This document shows positions 62,001-63,683 of a stretch of 64,000 bases of DNA, one piece after another. Where the stretch lies: assembly GCA_963377175.1 (NCBI GenBank), contig CAUJNA010003809.1:1-64000 (forward strand). The letters are read 5' to 3'. The notes under the pieces were generated by a model that worked only from the letters and a program-made list of their open reading frames with translations, ran no database searches and had not been told where the DNA came from. The position numbers and the translations under genes are program-made. The stretch's first letter is position 1, and every line of letters starts with the position of its first letter. This stretch comes from Effrenium voratum (lineage: Eukaryota; Sar; Dinophyceae; Suessiales; Symbiodiniaceae).

Positions 62001-63512
62001 TCCACGCCAGATGGCAACCTTCTGGAATTGGTTCAGTTTCTCGCGTCCGTTGGTTTTGTTTCGGGTGTCCTTTCTTTAGTTTATGTCTCCAAAAGCAACA
62101 CGAAACCAACTATTATCTGAAGTGCCACCTCGTTCGATAAGCGCATTTCGCCGATTGGACCCTGACTTTAAGAAATGTTGTTGACATCTAGAAATGTAGC
62201 ATCTTGTGTTTAAATGTGACATATTTGGACCATCTGAGCCATGTCCTAAACGTGTCATGATTTGCTATGTTGTATCATTCTGCTTACGCCACCAGCTTGC
62301 GCCACCTTACGCGTGTGGAGTTTTTTCTTACGCGACACATTTGGAGGTTTTGCTTACGCCCAGCTTCCGCCACCTTATGCGCGTGGAGTCTTTCCCTACG
62401 CGCTGGTCGATATGACACGACTCTTACTAAACATGTACACGGAGGTTTTGGACGCTGCTCATCTACATATCGGTATGTGATCCGCATACAAACGCTCGGC
62501 AAACCCAGGACTTGCTGAACATCAGGCAATCGAAACCAGCACGTCTGACGAATTTCCGTAATTAAGGTATAGCTTAGCAGCACATCAACAATCTGAGCAA
62601 CTGATCAATCGTCGTGTCTATGCGCCAGCTGTATTGAAGCAAACGCTGAATACGCTGACACGAAGATGTTGACGGCCGGTGCGGTAAAGACAGCCCTCCT
62701 GGCCAAACCTCGGTTTATGGTAGAACAAGTTGGTGATGCCGATTTGTATTTCTGTTCGTCGCATTCGATGCTCCCTTGGCGCGGCGTGGAGTCTAGCATG
62801 CTGCAACGGTCTCAGAAAATATTGTTTTGAGGTGCACGCACCCGTATGCACCCGTGCTCACGACTTTGGCAAGCCGCGACTGCGAGAAGGTATGTTTTGA
62901 GAATGCGTAATGTTGAGCTATTAAACATGCGCGGTCATAGTTGGCTTCTACACAAAGCCTACCACCAGCCTGGCTGCGCTGTGCAAGGCATGGCATGCGC
63001 AACTGCAGCAGCGCGCGGGTGACCATAGGCTTCATTCACACATGCCGTCTCGCGACCGTTGACTATGCATGGAAACCGCCCGTCTGGCTAGTTGATTACG
63101 TTGAACATGAAAAACACACAGCACAACCTCCAATCACATGTTGAGAGAGCATACCGCACGAGGAAATATCACATCAGTTGGATAGCTTCATAACCCGCCC
63201 CTTGCGCTTGTTTCTAGGGGTTGATTCCTCATTCTTTTCAACCATCGTTCTTTCCAAAAACCGGATCCGTTTTTTCTGGGTTTCCGGAGGTTTTCTAGAA
63301 AGATTCGGATCCCTGGAAAGAATGGGGAGGGTACCCCTAGAATAGTTGGAGGGTGTCTCTTTTTACGGGACTTCTCCAAAGTGGGAATTTCCTTTTGGTT
63401 TCATCATGACCCGCCCCTGGCGCTTGGTTCTGCCCGTGCCGGCCTTCCAGTACTCCTCCATCTTCCCGCCCGTGCGCAGAAAGGCCAGCAGCGCCTGGCA
63501 GAACTCCCCACC
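24249..63512 (-). CDS. GWD: alpha-glucan, water dikinase gene, C-terminal half (span)
   Basis: GWD transfers the beta-phosphate of ATP to glucosyl residues of starch through a phosphohistidine, releasing AMP and phosphate, and so opens starch for amylases. The exons listed below read in order as the plant/algal GWD catalytic half: GITKERL helix region, the swivelling domain with [13 protein letters not shown] (the His is the phosphorylated one), then the ATP-binding domain with [39 protein letters not shown] and the terminal IFIVQSRPQ. The starch-binding N-terminus lies past the right edge of the window. Exon joins often give exactly the spacing expected from plant GWD. Donors are mostly GC or GA. 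Some exons are still missing, notably between 59.5 and 56.2 kb, 56.1 and 51.2 kb, 33.7 and 31.7 kb, and 30.8 and 25.9 kb. The family call is secure. Confidence 0.93.
24411..25800. other. GWD intron
   Basis: 1,390 bp from a GA donor (CAG before GACCGATGG) to CTCTCGCAG. It contains a family F element. Other open frames here show no splice support. Confidence 0.7.
25612..25770. mobile_element. family F element, copy 1
   Basis: It matches 53,496-53,640: acaaacgaacaagcggggat at the left, gttccccctgtatcccta and gttggtttccc at the right, gtcaaggtgcat inside. The two ends are imperfect inverted repeats. Confidence 0.75.
25801..25868 (-). CDS. GWD: GWD exon, C-terminal helix
   Basis: It encodes [20 protein letters not shown] and PQ, matching the IARAGxAIEKLYGSPQ helix of GWD. 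It starts with two bases of a split codon. The donor is GA (CCGCAG before GACCGA). Confidence 0.9.
25869..27670. other. GWD intron(s); at least one exon not found
   Basis: The segment expected between AGLFESI and FRQTLL (about 20 residues) was not located. Degenerate gtgtgtaacgagggg-like words repeat at about 26,530-26,820, giving a 150-codon open frame on the minus strand that I do not trust. Confidence 0.4.
27671..27751 (-). CDS. GWD: GWD exon with the FRSDSNGED motif
   Basis: It encodes [20 protein letters not shown] and GLFESIC. This is the most conserved nucleotide-binding segment of GWD and related dikinases. The acceptor is GTTGCCGTCAG before GAG. The 3' end is uncertain by a few bases (GT or GC donor). 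Confidence 0.93.
29023..29137 (+). mobile_element. family C element, copy with CATGT flanks
   Basis: The left end GGTGTGGGTCAAAATTAAAC follows CATGTG (29,017-29,022). The right end ATTTTTGACAACCAC... is followed by CATGTCC. The orientation is the reverse of copy 1. Confidence 0.65.
29266..29362 (+). mobile_element. family C element, another copy
   Basis: Ends GGCTGTGGCTCAAAAAACC and TTTTGAGCCACACCC. The inner ggaaccctggtaagtggaaa and caaaacctgtggtttgccc are diagnostic of the family. Confidence 0.75.
29653..30330 (-). CDS. single-pass membrane protein with PAN/apple-like cysteine domain, nested in a GWD intron
   Basis: A complete 225-codon frame from ATG to TGA with no intron. Residues 1-23 are acidic and charged, and residues about 25-46 ([20 protein letters not shown] core) form one hydrophobic helix, so a type II signal-anchor with the C-terminus outside or luminal is likely. 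Residues about 75-150 hold [18 protein letters not shown] and later [14 protein letters not shown], the spacing seen in PAN/apple-like folds. A second cysteine cluster lies at residues about 150-225. Such domains bind proteins or sugars; the ligand is unknown. It lies on the same strand as GWD, inside the intron between GWD exons 30,760-30,792 and 27,671-27,751. Lack of introns in such an intron-rich setting suggests a retrocopy, though no relict spliced leader was found. Confidence 0.8.
   Translation of the reverse strand: MAEEGSVESPMIEKEELPAKARSTKAIAAIAAIIGIVIGVGLFAYQNGTTITGSLGKAVQLDAESEHLLSLGLGTVCRQSPSDQQVVPKEAEVVSTTMEDCKDRCEKMGAECRAAEFRTSESRCELWKVPARYHMTVFDQNTVGGKPDFHCFIKSGRCETLSAHKEVMEDAMKKLLDTIKIHCMHGPSGDMFSKCSASYAQSLLDAKKRICTAMQGACSGGSTCD
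30331..30569. other. 5' flank of the nested gene
   Basis: No relict dinoflagellate spliced leader is seen upstream of the ATG. A pyrimidine-AG trans-splice acceptor could be any of several. Nothing else is recognisable. Confidence 0.3.
30570..30681 (+). mobile_element. family H element, uninterrupted copy
   Basis: It runs from gggggttgatcaaagggtcc to ccttggtcaaaactgggggc. It ends about 80 bp from the GWD exon at 30,760-30,792. Confidence 0.7.
30760..30792 (-). CDS. GWD: GWD exon, [11 protein letters not shown]
   Basis: Eleven codons give [11 protein letters not shown], which joined to GETL of the exon at 31,712 gives the invariant [15 protein letters not shown] of GWD. The acceptor is TTTTCGCGAG. 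The 3' end is uncertain (GA donor after TTTC, or slightly further). Confidence 0.85.
30859..30993 (+). mobile_element. family D element, copy 3
   Basis: Ends GAGTCACAATCAAAACCCGG and CCGGGTTTTCATTGTGACTC are near-perfect inverted repeats. The flanks do not show a clear duplication. Confidence 0.8.
30994..31711. other. GWD intron sequence
   Basis: Contains a TG microsatellite at 31,196-31,220. No exon is recognised. Confidence 0.5.
31712..31738 (-). CDS. GWD: GWD 27-bp microexon
   Basis: It encodes VVPGRGETL, corresponding to the EVVxGLGETL segment of GWD. The acceptor is CTCACGCAG and the donor is TTG before GCCTGG (GC). The in-frame sequence stays open upstream, so the exon could be longer. 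Confidence 0.7.
32455..32860 (+). repeat. degenerate AGGTCCTGTGCAAGATCT array
   Basis: Variants of aggtcctgtgcaagatct occur near 32,460, 32,630, 32,698, 32,790 and 32,840, with related ctacaagg and ctcttgaagag words between them. Confidence 0.6.
32950..33245 (+). repeat. about 110-160-bp repeat, three copies
   Basis: Copies begin cacatcatagcgagagcggt (32,952), cacatcacagcgagagcgat (33,067) and caccacagcaagagcgcacc (33,220). They share cgttccaacgcgcccaaagt / cttcaacgcacaccaaaagt. Confidence 0.65.
33739..33781 (-). CDS. GWD: GWD exon, [13 protein letters not shown]
   Basis: It encodes [14 protein letters not shown], matching the QExINADYAFVIHT segment of GWD. The acceptor is GCACATCAG before GAG. 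The donor is either GC at 33,738 or GT at 33,722; the longer form adds SLGHN. Confidence 0.87.
34272..34316 (-). CDS. GWD: GWD 45-bp exon, [15 protein letters not shown]
   Basis: Fifteen codons give [15 protein letters not shown], the xxCMAVLVQE strand of the GWD nucleotide-binding domain. The acceptor is CACTGTTCAG. The donor is GA (GTGCAG before GAATGG), and E of the next exon completes LVQE. Confidence 0.92.
34924..34971 (-). CDS. GWD: GWD 48-bp exon, [16 protein letters not shown]
   Basis: Sixteen codons give [16 protein letters not shown], the conserved VWAS segment after AWxAxK. The acceptor is CTCCGCGAG and the donor is AAG before GCGATGG (GC). It is phase 0 at both ends. Confidence 0.92.
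34972..36470. other. GWD intron
   Basis: No exon is recognised. Short GAGTC and GGCATCACCAG repeats occur at 34,985-35,010 and 35,694-35,745. Confidence 0.5.
36471..36533 (-). CDS. GWD: GWD exon, [21 protein letters not shown] region
   Basis: 21 codons beginning [20 protein letters not shown]. It matches the W-x2-AWxAIKK helix of GWD and leads directly into VWAS. The acceptor is CCTGGCAG and the donor CAG before GCGAGC (GC). The frame is open further upstream. Confidence 0.87.
36534..37648. other. GWD intron
   Basis: No further exon is recognised. The GC-rich 36,534-36,610 is open in frame with the exon below it and may be partly coding (the GLPWPG segment is expected here). Confidence 0.4.
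37649..37732 (-). CDS. GWD: probable GWD exon, helical linker
   Basis: 28 codons beginning [20 protein letters not shown]. The place in the gene and helical character fit the LKEIRxTLLxL region. The acceptor is TTGCGCAG and the donor is GT (CGAGCC before GTGAGG), one of few GT donors here. Confidence 0.75.
38146..38205 (-). CDS. GWD: probable GWD exon, helical
   Basis: Twenty codons: [20 protein letters not shown]. The acceptor is GACCGTCAG and the donor is GAG before GCGACG (GC). Position and helix pattern fit the stretch after the ALPFGxFEK motif. Confidence 0.75.
38481..38542. mobile_element. family B element, truncated copy
   Basis: Right half only: gtgcgaaatggatttcg and ccatccacagta. 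The left terminus is missing or strongly diverged. Confidence 0.6.
38760..39565. other. GWD intron
   Basis: No exon recognised. Confidence 0.5.
39566..39637 (-). CDS. GWD: GWD exon, [12 protein letters not shown]
   Basis: 24 codons beginning [20 protein letters not shown], matching SVALPFGVFEKVL. The acceptor is CGACTTGCAG. The donor GTGAGTAAGG is a canonical GT site. Confidence 0.87.
40005..40080 (+). repeat. GATGGTGGT-type low-complexity tract
   Basis: Imperfect GAT and GGT triplets for about 75 bp. Confidence 0.85.
40223..40351 (-). CDS. GWD: GWD exon(s), VGSKSLNLA ... GVANIPCS
   Basis: It opens with [10 protein letters not shown], the VGAKSxNL motif of GWD, after acceptor CCTGGCCAG. 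The same frame later gives CGVANIPCS, resembling the GVxIPxS segment that precedes ALPFG. About 25 residues between them are not expected, so either an intron is hidden or the dinoflagellate enzyme has an insertion. The 3' donor is unresolved. Confidence 0.65.
40513..40609 (-). mobile_element. family C element, reverse copy
   Basis: Starts GGTGTGGGTCAAAATTAAAG and ends ATTTTTGACCCGCGGCC. Inner words accacaggttttactctttg are shared with the copy at 13.8 kb. Confidence 0.75.
41225..41264 (-). CDS. GWD: possible GWD exon
   Basis: It encodes [13 protein letters not shown], which would extend WVQ of the exon at 42,866 into a beta-strand plus turn as in GWD. The acceptor is CTTCACAGAG. The donor is uncertain. 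This segment is poorly conserved, so support is limited. Confidence 0.4.
41939..41998. repeat. TA-rich microsatellite
   Basis: Runs of TATA with GTTATG interruptions. Confidence 0.9.
42131..42260 (-). mobile_element. family A element, copy 4
   Basis: It begins GCATGGGTCAAAATCCAAAT and ends TTTTGACCCACAGCC. The flanks (gagg / caagg) give no clean duplication. Confidence 0.75.
42866..42940 (-). CDS. GWD: GWD 75-bp exon, [11 protein letters not shown]
   Basis: 25 codons: [20 protein letters not shown] then GQWVQ. It matches KVCFATCFDxxxLxxLxxKxG, directly after the catalytic exon. The acceptor is GCGTGGCCAG and the donor CAG before GCGCGAG (GC). The frame stays open past the donor for 30 codons. 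Confidence 0.9.
43028..43176 (+). repeat. about 91-bp tandem duplication
   Basis: The segment tttgcaattgccctacaacc with its flanks occurs at about 43,046 and 43,137, followed each time by cattctagtg and tctgaac. Confidence 0.8.
44048..44440 (+). repeat. CAAACAAAC-type tandem array, left block
   Basis: Units of about 75 bp (caacaaacaaaccaacaaac ... aacctacaaaaatac) repeat about five times. The minus-strand leucine/valine/cysteine-rich frame is a by-product. Confidence 0.9.
44565..44830 (+). repeat. GAGACTGGGAGACA tandem array
   Basis: Units containing ccgcagagactgggagaca, gcgggagacacgacc and ccagcgtcacagcatctggc repeat about five times. Confidence 0.85.
44880..45012 (+). repeat. CAAACAAAC-type array, right block
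   Basis: Same unit as 44,048-44,440, cut off from it by the GAGAC array. Confidence 0.85.
45045..45119 (-). CDS. GWD: GWD 75-bp exon with the catalytic histidine
   Basis: 25 codons: [20 protein letters not shown] then [18 protein letters not shown] corresponds to PDVLSHVSVRARN of plant GWD, whose His is autophosphorylated, and all key residues are kept. The acceptor is TCGCCCCAG, the donor GGG before GCAGCG (GC). Confidence 0.95.
45120..45799. other. GWD intron
   Basis: No exon or clear element; a weak family-H-like phrase (catggttttcatggtggtttg) at about 45,345. Confidence 0.5.
45800..45877 (-). CDS. GWD: GWD exon, [10 protein letters not shown]
   Basis: 26 codons: [20 protein letters not shown] then VPVGVQ. 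It matches PTIIVAxxVRGEEEIPDGVVA. The acceptor is GATTCTTGCAG and the donor CAG before GCGAGG (GC). Phase 0 at both ends. Confidence 0.95.
46284..46322 (-). CDS. GWD: GWD 39-bp microexon
   Basis: Thirteen codons: [13 protein letters not shown], which fills exactly the GYVxVVDELLxVQ gap between the neighbouring exons. The acceptor is GCAAGGTCCAG and the donor is GA (ATGCAG before GAGCCG). Confidence 0.87.
46800..46844 (-). CDS. GWD: GWD 45-bp exon, [10 protein letters not shown]
   Basis: Fifteen codons: [15 protein letters not shown], matching GSWQVISPVE. The acceptor is ATCGAGGCAG and the donor GCG before GCCTCG (GC). Confidence 0.85.
46937..47041 (-). mobile_element. family A element, copy 5
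   Basis: Perfect CATGTG duplications at 46,931-46,936 and 47,042-47,047. Ends GCCATGGGTCAAAATCC and GGCTTTGACCCACAGC. Full family core present. Confidence 0.88.
47050..48145. other. GWD intron sequence
   Basis: Plus-strand open frame of 159 codons at 47,413-47,892 shows no motif or splice support. Nothing else is seen. Confidence 0.4.
48152..48207 (-). CDS. GWD: GWD exon, [12 protein letters not shown]
   Basis: It encodes [18 protein letters not shown], matching SLxNRLDPVLRKTANLGSW. The acceptor is TTTTGCGCTGAG. The donor is GT after CGC, or 6 bp further. Confidence 0.85.
48254..48353. mobile_element. family E element, copy 1
   Basis: TTCTAGGGGTTGATG at the left and ACCCCTAGAA at the right are inverted repeats. 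ccattcttttcagccatcgt and gaaaagaatggggaagctac are shared with 63.2 kb. It begins about 45 bp upstream of the GWD exon acceptor. Confidence 0.8.
48775..48805 (-). CDS. GWD: GWD 31-bp microexon
   Basis: [10 protein letters not shown] plus one base; with the next exon it reads [19 protein letters not shown], the same length as EIIRAGSAAALSSLVNRLDP. The acceptor is GCCCCTGAG, the donor CTGA before GCTCC (GC). Confidence 0.85.
48806..49604. other. GWD intron
   Basis: Contains the family G half-element. No exon is recognised. Confidence 0.5.
49487..49560. mobile_element. family G element, half copy
   Basis: The left inverted repeat ccctcccaccaactagcatg and the inner cttcctcttggaaagtcgta are present; the right inverted repeat is missing. 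Confidence 0.6.
49605..49658 (-). CDS. GWD: GWD exon, [10 protein letters not shown]
   Basis: Eighteen codons [18 protein letters not shown], matching EYLGSCLGVDQ...TEE. The acceptor is GTCATCGCAG. The GC donor (GAA before GCCCCA) leaves the helix about three residues short, so this end is tentative. Confidence 0.8.
49914..50088 (+). repeat. long CAT/CGT trinucleotide microsatellite
   Basis: About 175 bp of (CAT)n with a (CGT CAT)n block. Lies in a GWD intron. Poly-Ile, poly-Ser, poly-His and poly-Met frames result from it. Confidence 0.97.
50476..50582. mobile_element. family I element, copy 2
   Basis: Flanked by a perfect 8-bp duplication CACCCAAA (50,468-50,475 and 50,583-50,590). The ends cttggctgctgttgacccc and tccaacccaatagcagt are imperfect inverted repeats. 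Eight-base duplications are typical of hAT transposons. Confidence 0.78.
50620..50664 (-). CDS. GWD: GWD 45-bp exon, [15 protein letters not shown]
   Basis: Fifteen codons [15 protein letters not shown] matching KAERYLEILQPSA. The acceptor is CTACCTGAG and the donor AAG before GCGCCTC (GC). It joins both neighbours with the exact plant spacing. Confidence 0.87.
50726..50792 (+). mobile_element. family C element, truncated copy
   Basis: Only the right two thirds remain: gtggaaacatggaccaaaac, tgcttaattttgagccacac. Confidence 0.6.
50816..50950 (+). repeat. CA-rich low-complexity tract
   Basis: CA microsatellites joined by A-rich sequence up to about 51,090. The lysine- and cysteine-rich frames are by-products. 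Confidence 0.85.
51144..51210 (-). CDS. GWD: GWD exon, [14 protein letters not shown]
   Basis: It encodes [20 protein letters not shown] and RV, matching WALYAKSVLDRSRLAL. The acceptor CTCGAG lies 5 bp from the end of a family A element. The donor is GTG before GCCGCT (GC). Confidence 0.85.
51217..51334 (-). mobile_element. family A element, copy 6, next to a GWD exon
   Basis: It reads ggtcaaaaccccaacc, catccgattcaatccaac and ggttttgaaccacagccaaa, a diverged copy. Confidence 0.65.
51335..51598 (+). mobile_element. two related, rearranged family A derivatives
   Basis: The phrase ggtgaacatcaaaataggtg at 51,362 and gctgaacatcaaaatagtgg at 51,516 begins two derivatives. The second ends ggttatgacccatggccaaa. 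An imperfect tandem duplication is likely. Confidence 0.5.
51600..52436. other. no supported exon; CA microsatellites
   Basis: CA runs at 52,077-52,207. The 179-codon minus frame at 51,458-51,997 shows no GWD match. Confidence 0.4.
52437..52580 (-). CDS. possible terminal exon of another gene or chance frame
   Basis: After a strong acceptor (TTTTCCTTTTCAG) the frame reads [20 protein letters not shown] and ends [13 protein letters not shown] before TAA. It does not fit GWD, inside whose span it lies. Low confidence. Confidence 0.2.
   Translation of the reverse strand, partial: GNRYMLWYSCRQCRRRVVAHLVDATPILTGSSLVLGQTVRAALAGGI
53496..53640. mobile_element. family F element, copy 2
   Basis: The same ends and core as 25,612-25,770, slightly shorter. 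Confidence 0.75.
53680..53775 (-). CDS. possible exon
   Basis: GC-rich minus-strand segment: [17 protein letters not shown] in one frame, [19 protein letters not shown] in another. It may be a missing GWD exon but no match was convincing. Confidence 0.25.
53800..55283. other. no supported exon
   Basis: A short direct repeat (cccttgagcgat) at about 54,922 and 54,971. Open frames of about 100 codons on both strands lack motifs. The GWD segment EKIMYFISLVLENLALS should lie between 56.1 and 51.2 kb and was not found. Confidence 0.35.
55284..55455 (-). CDS. coding-like exon, not assigned
   Basis: After acceptor GTTTGCAG the frame reads [55 protein letters not shown]-rich and protein-like, but no match to GWD or another family was recognised. 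Confidence 0.4.
55651..55698 (-). CDS. coding-like 48-bp exon, perhaps GWD
   Basis: [16 protein letters not shown] between acceptor CTACGCCAG and donor AAG before GTGCGC. It might be the DDNEDLxYCLKGW segment of GWD; similarity is weak. Confidence 0.4.
56104..56166 (-). CDS. GWD: GWD exon, [10 protein letters not shown]
   Basis: 21 codons: [20 protein letters not shown] then Q, matching RLKDLLFLDLALDSTVRTAIE. The acceptor is CCTGCTGAG and the donor CAG before GCAGAG (GC). The overlapping plus-strand frame of 88 codons is taken as a shadow. Confidence 0.85.
56446..56540 (+). mobile_element. family J element, copy 2
   Basis: It shares aggaaaccat, ggggatggtttat and cattccatttctcattc with 4,512-4,606. 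Confidence 0.6.
56541..57039. other. GWD intron with a family C element
   Basis: No exon is recognised. Confidence 0.4.
56873..56960 (-). mobile_element. family C element with perfect CCAAAT flanks
   Basis: CCAAAT at 56,867-56,872 and 56,961-56,966. Ends GGCTGTGGGTCAAAAATGGG and TTTTCACCCACA. Confidence 0.85.
57040..57115 (-). CDS. coding-like exon, not assigned
   Basis: [20 protein letters not shown] between acceptor GGCCTCAG and a GT donor (TTTGG before GTATGG). It would fall in the poorly conserved middle of the GWD gene. Confidence 0.35.
57475..57555 (-). CDS. coding-like exon, perhaps GWD
   Basis: One frame reads [20 protein letters not shown]. Another, after acceptor ATTCATGAAG, reads [14 protein letters not shown], resembling LLEARQELRP of GWD. 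The frame is therefore not settled. Confidence 0.35.
57559..57701 (+). mobile_element. family D element, copy 4
   Basis: Perfect CAGCTG duplications lie at its edges. Ends ATTCATGATCAACACCCGG and CCGAATCGGTTTTGATTGTG. Open minus-strand frames lie on both sides. Confidence 0.82.
57705..57880 (-). CDS. coding-like exon, not assigned
   Basis: The frame reads [40 protein letters not shown] and ends at the family D element. A competing frame ([14 protein letters not shown], about 57,925) also looks coding. No match recognised. Confidence 0.35.
58461..58588. mobile_element. family B element, copy 3
   Basis: TACTGTGGATGGACGAAATC and ATCGTCCATCCACCGTA ends with TA at both edges. Confidence 0.82.
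58595..58651 (-). CDS. coding-like exon, not assigned
   Basis: After a strong acceptor (CACCTCCGTTCCTTCAG) the frame reads [17 protein letters not shown] and runs into the family B element, whose end would offer a GTGGAT donor. Confidence 0.4.
58723..58810 (+). mobile_element. family C element with CAAATG flanks
   Basis: CAAATG at 58,717-58,722 and 58,811-58,816. Ends GGTATGGCTCCAAAACC and AATTTTTGACCCACGGC. Confidence 0.8.
58828..58968 (-). CDS. coding-like exon, not assigned
   Basis: The frame reads [39 protein letters not shown] and then enters a family C element. The acceptor would be GACATGCGAG. No GWD match was convincing. Confidence 0.4.
59211..59300 (-). CDS. coding-like exon, not assigned
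   Basis: After acceptor CCATGTCAG the frame reads [20 protein letters not shown] then [13 protein letters not shown], to a GT donor (CTG before GTAGAT). Located in the GWD span; the segment is not one I can match. Confidence 0.4.
59321..59463 (+). mobile_element. family D element, copy 5
   Basis: CATGTG at both edges. Ends AGTCATAATCAAAACCCGG and CCCGGGTTTTGATTGTGGCT. The left edge with its duplication reads GTGAGTCA, a near-consensus donor. Confidence 0.85.
59526..59607 (-). CDS. GWD: GWD exon, [14 protein letters not shown]
   Basis: It encodes [20 protein letters not shown] then AFLKQRG, matching LKAVHSGADLESAIQNCM. The acceptor is GCGCTTGCCAG. The 3' end is one of several possible GC donors. 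Confidence 0.85.
59640..60471. other. GWD intron
   Basis: A 14-bp direct repeat (gacaccctgaaaat) at 60,369 and 60,423 brackets 54 bp just before the next exon. No exon is recognised. Confidence 0.5.
60472..60530 (-). CDS. GWD: GWD exon, [15 protein letters not shown]
   Basis: It encodes [19 protein letters not shown], matching EPNFRGEQKDGLLRDLGHYM. The acceptor is GCTGATTCAG. The donor CTGAG before GCGTGC (GC) joins the next exon with exactly the plant spacing. Confidence 0.9.
60531..61479. other. GWD intron
   Basis: TA microsatellite at 61,315-61,340. No exon is recognised. Confidence 0.5.
61480..61542 (-). CDS. GWD: GWD exon, [17 protein letters not shown]
   Basis: 21 codons: [20 protein letters not shown] then K, matching LNDNGITKERLLSYDRAIHS. 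The acceptor is AAGCGGCCAG and the donor is GA (AAG before GACCCC). Confidence 0.94.
61543..63211. other. GWD intron
   Basis: Two minus-strand open frames (62,605-62,799 and 62,793-63,035) look partly protein-like but lack motifs and lie between two firmly joined GWD exons, so they are not GWD exons. A GCTTACGCCACC phrase repeats at 62,281-62,400. Confidence 0.5.
63212..63343. mobile_element. family E element, copy 2
   Basis: Ends TTCTAGGGGTTGATT and ACCCCTAGAA. Shares ccattcttt and gaaagaatggggagggtacc with the copy at 48.25 kb but has a longer, partly palindromic middle (aaccggatccg ... gattcggatccctgg). Confidence 0.8.
63444..63512 (-). CDS. GWD: GWD exon, [11 protein letters not shown] (most 5' in the window)
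   Basis: 23 codons: [20 protein letters not shown] then YWK, matching DDVVICQALIDYI...VYWK. The acceptor is CTGACCTCAG and the donor AAG before GCCGGC (GC). The joined [15 protein letters not shown] has exactly the plant spacing. Confidence 0.93.
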
Positions 63513-63548
63513 CTGAGGTCAGAGTACGGTGGTCGTTTTCAGTGAAAT

Positions 63549-63683
63549 GGCCATGGGGAAAAACCCAAATCGTACCCCGCAGTGAACATCCGATTCAATC
63601 TAACCACTAAAATAGGTCCTGAAATGGGTGGTGCACCGAAAATCCCCCAAAATGGGATCCCAAAACGGTTTTGACCCACAGCC
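63549..63683 (-). mobile_element. family A element, copy 7
   Basis: Ends CCATGGGGAAAAACCCAAAT and GGTTTTGACCCACAGCC with AAAT flanks and the gtgaacatccgattcaatct core. Confidence 0.75.
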
